Positions 58,142-64,000 of a stretch of DNA of 64,000 bases are shown one piece after another; position 1 is the first letter of the stretch, and every line of letters starts with the position of its first letter. The notes under the pieces were generated by a model. It did not search any database and was not told the origin of the DNA. It was given only the letters and a program-made list of their open reading frames with translations. The stretch covers positions 1 to 64,000 of the IMG/VR virus record IMGVR_UViG_3300028883_000992. One strand, given 5' to 3'. This DNA is from a virus. Position numbers and translations under genes: made by a program.

Positions 58142-58944
58142 TATCTATAATAATCTCCACTATAATCTTGATTTAGACCTTCACCATATGTATTAGCTCT
58201 ATAACCCACAAGACCTCTGCGTATAGAATATTTCAGTTCTTTATCAAGCTCACTTTGTTTACGTTTAATTTCTTCAGCAGTAGTTTTGGTGCTACCAACT
58301 ATATTTAATTTTAAATCACCTGCATTTATAATACCCGGTTTAGATATACTAATTTGCAAATAATACTCCATAATTAAAATAGCAACCTGACGCTTAATTA
58401 AATCTGATGTGGTATCACTTGGAGTAGAATCAAAGGATATACCCTGAGAGTTAGCTGTAACAGTTATACTTAATGTGTTGCCAGTTAAAGTGTTATATTT
58501 GCTCTTAATTTTTTCAGTAGCATCTTTTATAAATCCCGCTAATTCATAAGTTGTAAATCTATAATCAGATGCATCATTATCACCAATATGTCTACGCACA
58601 GACTCCAAAAACTCCCAATTATATCCAGTCCCAACAGGGCGACTAATTATTTCTATATAACGTGGCCCATCTGGAAAAATACGTATTCCAGTGGACCATC
58701 CATGCGGCCACGCTTGATAAAGACCTTCAGCAGTAGTAATCGCAGTAGATACATCAAAATTGTAATAGTAAAGTCCTGTACTAACATTAGTCATATTTGC
58801 ACTTGTGACCAATGCTGTTCCGCTTGGATCATTTATATCTACTCTGGCATTATCTACATTGGTTAAATCACCATCGTTATCATAAAATGTAAAATATACA
58901 GGCTCCGACTCACCCAAATAAATCGTCTGATGCGCTTTTGGCAT
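58141..58944 (-). CDS. Head-tail adaptor-like protein with Ig-like N-terminus, 267 aa
   Basis: Residues 5-85 are an Ig-like or BppU-like beta domain (LGESEPVYFTFYDNDGDLTN, PSGTALVTSANM, GLYYYNFDV). Residues 110-267 are helical with FLESVRRHIGDNDASDYRFT and YELAGFIKDATEKIK, matching head-tail connector (gp6-like) proteins that bind the portal. A two-domain fusion of this kind is uncommon. Confidence 0.72.
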   Translation of the reverse strand: MPKAHQTIYLGESEPVYFTFYDNDGDLTNVDNARVDINDPSGTALVTSANMTNVSTGLYYYNFDVSTAITTAEGLYQAWPHGWSTGIRIFPDGPRYIEIISRPVGTGYNWEFLESVRRHIGDNDASDYRFTTYELAGFIKDATEKIKSKYNTLTGNTLSITVTANSQGISFDSTPSDTTSDLIKRQVAILIMEYYLQISISKPGIINAGDLKLNIVGSTKTTAEEIKRKQSELDKELKYSIRRGLVGYRANTYGEGLNQDYSGDYYR

Positions 58945-59134
58945 TATATACTCCGTTATCTATTATAAATAAATATGTTACAATTTTTTTGCAAACAGGG
59001 CAATAATAATTGAAATGATAGTTTGACTGACCATCCAATTCAGCCACATGTTCCATATTTATAAATTCCAAATTGTGAAATGTATGCTCGTCAACATATG
59101 TAATAAACCTATCTTGCCCTGACATATCTATCAT
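58910..59134 (-). CDS. Small protein with Cys pair, 74 aa
   Basis: MIDMSGQDRF... with YCPVCKKIVTYLF near the C-terminal third, a single CxxC that could join a partner's zinc site. Start chosen at the first ATG of the frame. Overlaps both neighbours (26 and 35 nt). Function unknown. Confidence 0.65.
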   Translation of the reverse strand: MIDMSGQDRFITYVDEHTFHNLEFINMEHVAELDGQSNYHFNYYCPVCKKIVTYLFIIDNGVYNAKSASDDLFG

Positions 59135-59963
59135 AAGGTGTAACAACCCTTCCTACACTAATTTTACGAACTCTGTAGGAATTTATCAAAAATCCACAGC
59201 TTAAAAAAACACTTTCAAAAGCAGACGTAAAAACAAATGATATAGAATATGATAAAAATTCATAAATACGCATAGTAAAATTGAAAAATCTTTCAGTAAA
59301 TGTTAACCCACTAAATACAAATGACACATTATGTTCACTGGTCGCATATGCTCTAAAATTAATATCATAGTTAACTGCTTGGCTGTCATAAACTTTAAAC
59401 ACATTTGAAAAATCTGTACTTACAACATCTTTTACTTTAAAAATGTATGAATAATCATCAGCAGATACATCATATACCCTTAAAATATTATTCCAACTAT
59501 AGTCTGATGATTCATAGACACGATATACTAAACTATAATTACCATAAATAACATCATAAGCACTAAAAATAATATTAAAACCATAATCTAACTGGTGTTT
59601 TATTCCAAATACAAAATTATATTGTGTAGTAGGCTCAAAAGTCTCTAGTATAAAACTATAATTCTCTGACTTGGTATCATAAATTCTTACAATAAATTGA
59701 TAATTAAAATTATCAACAGATTTCTCAGATTGTAAGACAAATGAATAATTATAGTCTTTTGTATCATATGCCTTAAATACCAATGGTATATTAAAAGTAT
59801 CAAATGGATTACGTGACTCTAATACAATAGCAACATTAAATGTATCAACGTCTTTAGCTCTTAATACAAAAGAAAAATTGCTATATATACCATCACCAAA
59901 AGTAGGCTCATGATCCCAAACGTCACCGGGACGAGGTATATGTGAGGGGAATCTAATTACCAT
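59109..59963 (-). CDS. Protein made of about a dozen short beta repeats, 284 aa
   Basis: After residue 20 the sequence repeats every 17-19 residues with the pattern xYxFxxxxRxYDxxxxD (for example NYSFVLQSEKS, NYQFIVRIYDT, NYSLVYRVYES, DYSYIFKVKDV). Aromatic and hydrophobic residues alternate, as in a solenoid or an amyloid-like fibre. I do not know a named family. Between secreted proteins and connector genes, it may be a fibrous virion component. Confidence 0.78.
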   Translation of the reverse strand: MVIRFPSHIPRPGDVWDHEPTFGDGIYSNFSFVLRAKDVDTFNVAIVLESRNPFDTFNIPLVFKAYDTKDYNYSFVLQSEKSVDNFNYQFIVRIYDTKSENYSFILETFEPTTQYNFVFGIKHQLDYGFNIIFSAYDVIYGNYSLVYRVYESSDYSWNNILRVYDVSADDYSYIFKVKDVVSTDFSNVFKVYDSQAVNYDINFRAYATSEHNVSFVFSGLTFTERFFNFTMRIYEFLSYSISFVFTSAFESVFLSCGFLINSYRVRKISVGRVVTPYDRYVRAR

Positions 59964-60652
59964 TAATCTACGTTAGTCGCCTCTAAACTGTCAACAATAT
60001 CACTATTGTTATCGTTATTAAATGCTATTCTTGCCACCCAACTTGTATCTTCACCGTCAATTCTATATATTACCACACTATCTTTTATTCTTGTACCATC
60101 ATTAGGATAATAAACCCAATATGAAGGCTCTAAATGCAATGCAGCCAAGATACCAAGATCACCTAATTTATCTTCAACTCCGTCTAAAATACCTGTTGAA
60201 TCACTAAACTCTGATCTTGTAGGTAATGCCATAAAACGTGCTGAAAATGCTGAATCTATAACTTGAAAATTACCTGAAATACAGCTTGTCAAATGTAAAC
60301 TTGAATCACGAATAGATAGAATATACCCATAAGTTCCATTAGCACCATGACTATCAATATCTGCTATAGCATATTTCAAAGAATATTGAGATTCAGGATT
60401 ATCGCTTTCCCAATCAACCTCTGTTATATTAGCGTCATTATATGCCATAGAATCTTTAAAAGACATATTACCACTTGGCTGAAAAACGGTCAAATACAAG
60501 GTATCACCATTCTCCATTGCCACTGGACAATTTAATGAATCACCTACAACAAAAACTATAGCTATTGAATCTTCTGAAGTCGTAGTCACATTACTTACTA
60601 TACCTGCATATGCAGATATTGATAGTAATAAAATAAATATAATTATCCTCAA
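59963..60652 (-). CDS. Secreted beta protein with signal peptide, 229 aa
   Basis: N-terminal signal peptide MRIIIFILLLSISAYAG with cleavage after AYA. The mature part starts with an Ig-like or BppU-like domain (NGDTLYLTVFQPSG, YGYILSIRDSS), then a helical linker and a C-terminal strand set. A signal peptide inside a virion operon is unusual. ATGA-coupled to the next secreted gene. Confidence 0.78.
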   Translation of the reverse strand: MRIIIFILLLSISAYAGIVSNVTTTSEDSIAIVFVVGDSLNCPVAMENGDTLYLTVFQPSGNMSFKDSMAYNDANITEVDWESDNPESQYSLKYAIADIDSHGANGTYGYILSIRDSSLHLTSCISGNFQVIDSAFSARFMALPTRSEFSDSTGILDGVEDKLGDLGILAALHLEPSYWVYYPNDGTRIKDSVVIYRIDGEDTSWVARIAFNNDNNSDIVDSLEATNVD

Positions 60653-61323
60653 CGTCTTCTCCTTTTATATATATTATCTGAAAATCCTGTATACCAATAA
60701 CTTACTCTTGGATCATAAGCTGTTCCAGAATAATCTTTTGCCCTAAATGCAATATCACGCCTTCCACTAGAGGACGTAACTGAAGCAGGTGTTTCACCAA
60801 ACATAAGAACACCATTATTATCTTCATCGCCACGTATTAAAGAATTAATAAAATTAGTATCAAGTTCTATGTAATGCCAACCTGATCCCGGTACAATATC
60901 AATGCTGCCAACAACATCATTTGTATCAAAATCACCACCTGCCTGAGTCCATGTGCTATCTGGAGAATAATAATATGTCCAACACATATAAGCCTCATAG
61001 TCTGGCAAACCTTGACGAGTTACTGGGAATAAATTAAATGTCTCTGTTACACCAAAATTGATATTATTAATACCAATATAAATAGCTAATGTACAGGCAG
61101 ATACAATACCAGAAGGTAAATCAAAACCAATATAAGCCCTGTTATCATCTGTAGAACTTCCTTCTTGGCCTCCACAATAAATCACTGAAGCACTACCATA
61201 TAAACTAGTAGGAGCATCTCTTGCATATCTAGAATCAACTAATGTACTGTCTACCATATAGTCTGCATAACATACATTACAAATAAAAAATAAGGCTATT
61301 AAAACTATTGCAATATTGGACAT
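60649..61323 (-). CDS. Secreted DNRLRE/CBM-like protein, 224 aa
   Basis: Signal peptide MSNIAIVLIALFFICNVCYA, then DYMVDSTLVDSRYARDAP, TSLYGSASVIY and NRAYIGFDLPSGI, the pattern of DNRLRE/CBM96 domains that often bind polysaccharide. The C-terminal part ends RDIAFRAKDYSGTAYDPRVSY followed by a basic tail (KRRRR, in part). Likely exported to the envelope. 19-nt overlap with the beta-helix gene. Confidence 0.78.
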   Translation of the reverse strand: MSNIAIVLIALFFICNVCYADYMVDSTLVDSRYARDAPTSLYGSASVIYCGGQEGSSTDDNRAYIGFDLPSGIVSACTLAIYIGINNINFGVTETFNLFPVTRQGLPDYEAYMCWTYYYSPDSTWTQAGGDFDTNDVVGSIDIVPGSGWHYIELDTNFINSLIRGDEDNNGVLMFGETPASVTSSSGRRDIAFRAKDYSGTAYDPRVSYWYTGFSDNIYKRRRR

Positions 61324-64000
61324 AATCTTATAACTCCTTGCGGTGATTCATCGGTTGTCTGTTCTGAAATAGAACTAGTATCAGTTGTTGCATCATCCCA
61401 TGCTATAGTTCTGAGATAATATTTTGTTCCACCTGATAATCCACTGACATCAAAAGAGTCGGGGTCAGTAAAACTACTCATTATAGAATCTATTCTGGTA
61501 GTTGGGGGAGTTGACACATCTAATAAAAGCACTATTCTTGCTAACGAGCCTTCTATATATGAAAAATCATCAACTACCGTAAATGAAGTGCTATCAACAT
61601 TAATAATAGATAATAACTGATCTAAACTAGTATCTACTTCTTCTGGCTCATACGCACCTATATATGACGGAAGACCACCACCAATACCAGAATCAGCACA
61701 TGGCGAGCTTGCTGTAATAGAAAAATCATGGGCTTCCGCATCAGCAAACCCCGGATTTTGTGATATTGAATTGGCGTTCTGACTGTAAGTAGTTGACCAC
61801 GATGTTACGGTAGGGTATGTCGGAGAGCACACCCATCCATCGTCATCATAGCAATCATCAAGAGTTATCGTAATCGTAGACATTCCCGAACTGTCAGAAT
61901 CCCATATATCATTATAGTCAATATCAAGCTCATCATAAAAACTGATTTCATCCGTCGTGTTGTAATATAGATGTGCAAATACGGTATTATCGGAAAATAT
62001 GTTATTATAAACATGAAGAACTCTAACCGAATCTGATCTAGCGAGAACCCTTATCCCCTCATCATTACCATATACTGTATTGTTAAAAACAGTAATAATG
62101 ATGGTACTATCAAACAAGTCTGCATCTGCACGTATATCAATCCCAACTCCATTGTCAAAAATAACATTGTTTTTTAGGGAATCATCGTATCCACCTGACC
62201 CAACCGATAAACCAACTATATTATCGCGAACAGTATTTCCTGAAACAACACAAAGAGTGTCAAGATGTTTAAGCCTTATTCCAAATCCATTCCCATAACA
62301 CACATTATCTGAGAATATTGAACCCGAAGAACGATAAACATGAATTCCGCTAACATTCCATTCTGTTAATGTATCGGGCACATTGTATTCATCAAAATTA
62401 TTAAATAGCGTACACGCATCAACGGTTTGATTCTGATTCGCACTATATCCAAACCACAAGCCACCACCATTATCGTTATTTTGGCTCCAATTCGTACACG
62501 CTACACACTCTACAAATGAGATGTTGTTTGAACCGCCAAGTATATGACCACCGGCAGGATATCCATACTTCATTATAAGCCTGTGAAACTCGACGTATTC
62601 ATAAGCATCGACATATATAGGAGCATGACCGGAATCAATCGTTGCCCCCACTGTCACACCACCGTACAAATGTGGCCTATCGAGTCCGGCTATCGTTGTA
62701 TCATATCCAATGTAAACTATCGGGCTTTCCGATGTACCGCTTGCCAATGGAGATAACGGACCAACAAGACCGTCTTTCGTATGGACGACTTCAAACTCTG
62801 GTGGGTTCCACGCTTCAGTATATTCAGCAGGTAGTATATTGATCGTATCACCGGGTGTGGCTAACGAGCAAGCATGACGACACGTTTCCCAACATGAATC
62901 TAGGGTTTTACCAGACCAATCATCATTACCAGAAGTACCTGAAACGTAATATATCCCATCAACGCCTGTATCAACTTCTTCTGGTTCAAATGCACCGATA
63001 TATGAATCTCTCCCTCCACCAATACCATTTGTCGCACAGGGAGAATTTGCAGGAATACTAAAATCGAGAATTAGAGTGTCTGCACAGAGGGGATTTTGAT
63101 CTATGCTATTAAGATCGTGACTATATGTAGACTGCCATTCTGATAGTGTATATAATGTTGGATATTCAGAACCAATACCAAAGCGATCCTCATCACTTCC
63201 AGACTCCCAAAAGCAATTGTAGTCAGAGTAATGACCGTGTAAGTATGTACTATAATCGTATATTAACATACCTATATCACAACCGATACTTAAATTATTA
63301 AACACAGAGTCATCTCTGACATCTTCCTCGTCGTTATCAAATCTAATCGCAACACCAGTGTGGTAAAATGTATTGTTGTAGGTATTGGTCCATCTGCTTT
63401 CAATTGACGATCCTGAACTCGGAAAGTAGTTCATCCCGACATCGCAATCAACTATTGTATTGTGATGCACCCAAATTGAATCCCCCTTCGGACTTAACGC
63501 TATCGCACACCCATAAAAAAGATTGTCATGGATGTCCAAGTACTTGTTGTAAAGATACTTGGATCTAAGACCAAATCCATTCGGTTGACCAAATATGACA
63601 TTGTTTTTGAACTCAGAATTAGTCGTTTCATAAATATGAATTCCGCTCGTGTTCCATGCATCGGAGGTATCCGGAAGCATTATCTCATCAAAATTGTGGT
63701 AAGTAGTACAGGCATCGACAAGAATACCCTCTGATCCACCTGCGTGATACATTACTATTCCGCCACCGTTATCATTTGGCTGAGTCCAATTTGAACAAGA
63801 GACACACTCAATGAAATGAACATAGTCAGTCCCCGAATACACCTGCAATCCCGCCATGCGGCCTCGCCTTGCAATGAGTCTTATCACTTTGATATAGTCC
63901 CTGTTAATGCAAACTGGGACGTGGCCAGAGTCACTGGGATAATCATTGTTTACTTTGCCGGAAAGGATCGGTCGATCAAGCCCCGCTATGGTGGTATCGT
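61305..64000 (-). CDS. Parallel beta-helix repeat protein, truncated at the window edge (about 898 aa seen)
   Basis: The frame stays open past the right edge; a GTG at 63887 is internal, since upstream codons (DTTIAGLDRP) match the second copy of the module. It consists of right-handed beta-helix repeats (NNTFYHTG, DNVCYGNGFGIRLKHL) in two modules of 432 residues, each ending SPCA...GIGGG...SYIGA-EPEEVDT, a choice-of-anchor-like motif. A Fn3-like C-terminus follows (GLSGGTKYYLRTIAWDD). Cysteine-containing and GC-richer than the rest, it looks acquired from bacteria. Could be a receptor-binding or depolymerase-type protein (inference). Confidence 0.85.
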   Translation of the reverse strand, partial: DTTIAGLDRPILSGKVNNDYPSDSGHVPVCINRDYIKVIRLIARRGRMAGLQVYSGTDYVHFIECVSCSNWTQPNDNGGGIVMYHAGGSEGILVDACTTYHNFDEIMLPDTSDAWNTSGIHIYETTNSEFKNNVIFGQPNGFGLRSKYLYNKYLDIHDNLFYGCAIALSPKGDSIWVHHNTIVDCDVGMNYFPSSGSSIESRWTNTYNNTFYHTGVAIRFDNDEEDVRDDSVFNNLSIGCDIGMLIYDYSTYLHGHYSDYNCFWESGSDEDRFGIGSEYPTLYTLSEWQSTYSHDLNSIDQNPLCADTLILDFSIPANSPCATNGIGGGRDSYIGAFEPEEVDTGVDGIYYVSGTSGNDDWSGKTLDSCWETCRHACSLATPGDTINILPAEYTEAWNPPEFEVVHTKDGLVGPLSPLASGTSESPIVYIGYDTTIAGLDRPHLYGGVTVGATIDSGHAPIYVDAYEYVEFHRLIMKYGYPAGGHILGGSNNISFVECVACTNWSQNNDNGGGLWFGYSANQNQTVDACTLFNNFDEYNVPDTLTEWNVSGIHVYRSSGSIFSDNVCYGNGFGIRLKHLDTLCVVSGNTVRDNIVGLSVGSGGYDDSLKNNVIFDNGVGIDIRADADLFDSTIIITVFNNTVYGNDEGIRVLARSDSVRVLHVYNNIFSDNTVFAHLYYNTTDEISFYDELDIDYNDIWDSDSSGMSTITITLDDCYDDDGWVCSPTYPTVTSWSTTYSQNANSISQNPGFADAEAHDFSITASSPCADSGIGGGLPSYIGAYEPEEVDTSLDQLLSIINVDSTSFTVVDDFSYIEGSLARIVLLLDVSTPPTTRIDSIMSSFTDPDSFDVSGLSGGTKYYLRTIAWDDATTDTSSISEQTTDESPQGVIRLCPILQ

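Noticed and set aside
63887-63889. GTG as the start of the beta-helix gene
   Set aside because: The frame continues to the window edge, and the upstream codons align with the second copy of the 432-residue module, so the gene starts outside.

Overview
The window reads as part of a large, AT-rich tailed bacteriophage genome with a siphovirus-like tail. Genes are very densely packed (many ATGA or 4-20 nt overlaps), use strong AGGAGG-type ribosome binding sites, and use all three stop codons normally. There is no ribosomal or metabolic host DNA. The host is probably Gram-negative: several products carry short Sec signal peptides, and the parallel beta-helix/choice-of-anchor type repeats are common in FCB-group and related bacteria. 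The sigma70-like promoters (TTGACA-17-TATATT) and strong Shine-Dalgarno sites argue against a typical Bacteroides host. Host assignment is inference only.

Layout. (1) 1-6.5 kb, + strand: a run of small, mostly acidic proteins of unknown function, as in early-gene accessory regions. (2) 6.5-15.5 kb, +: SNF2 helicase, ECF-like sigma factor, an ArdC-type antirestriction protein behind a clear sigma70 promoter, a metallophosphoesterase, a T4 endonuclease V-like glycosylase, a repeat protein, a RuvB-like ATPase, a predicted pseudoknot leader and tRNA-Gln. (3) 15.6-21.7 kb, +: clamp loader, SSB, Rad52-like annealing protein, DnaB-like helicase, an IrrE-like peptidase, a PAPS-reductase-like PP-loop enzyme and a second phosphoesterase. 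(4) 21.7-30.4 kb, +: tRNA-Lys, HNH endonuclease, tRNA-Leu, RtcB RNA ligase, patatin, an amidase that looks circularly permuted, an RlaP-type nucleotidyltransferase, RecA and a macro domain protein. (5) 30.6-37.1 kb, +: DnaE polymerase, a Lar-like zinc protein, a primase with its zinc finger at the wrong (C-terminal) end, and small genes. (6) 37.1-64 kb, - strand: the virion operon, read right to left: secreted beta-helix and carbohydrate-binding-like proteins, head-tail connectors, tail terminator, tail tube, two chaperone-like genes, tape measure protein and very large tail-tip/fibre proteins. The two strands converge at 37.08 kb.

How it works together. The + strand encodes most of a bacterial-style replisome (DnaE, DnaX-like loader, DnaB-like helicase, primase, SSB) plus recombination and repair (RecA, Rad52-like, RuvB-like, SNF2). 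No sliding clamp, terminase, portal or capsid gene is in view. A counter-defence layer is suggested by ArdC, Lar, RtcB, RlaP, the macro domain and three tRNAs. The tRNA-Lys has C instead of the near-universal U at position 33.

The most unusual features are two rearranged domain orders in one genome (amidase at 27.4 kb, primase at 34.2 kb), the RtcB/RlaP/macro/tRNA cluster, the pseudoknot at 14.73 kb, and hairpins that bury ribosome binding sites. All functional calls come from motif recognition by eye; no database search or folding program was run.
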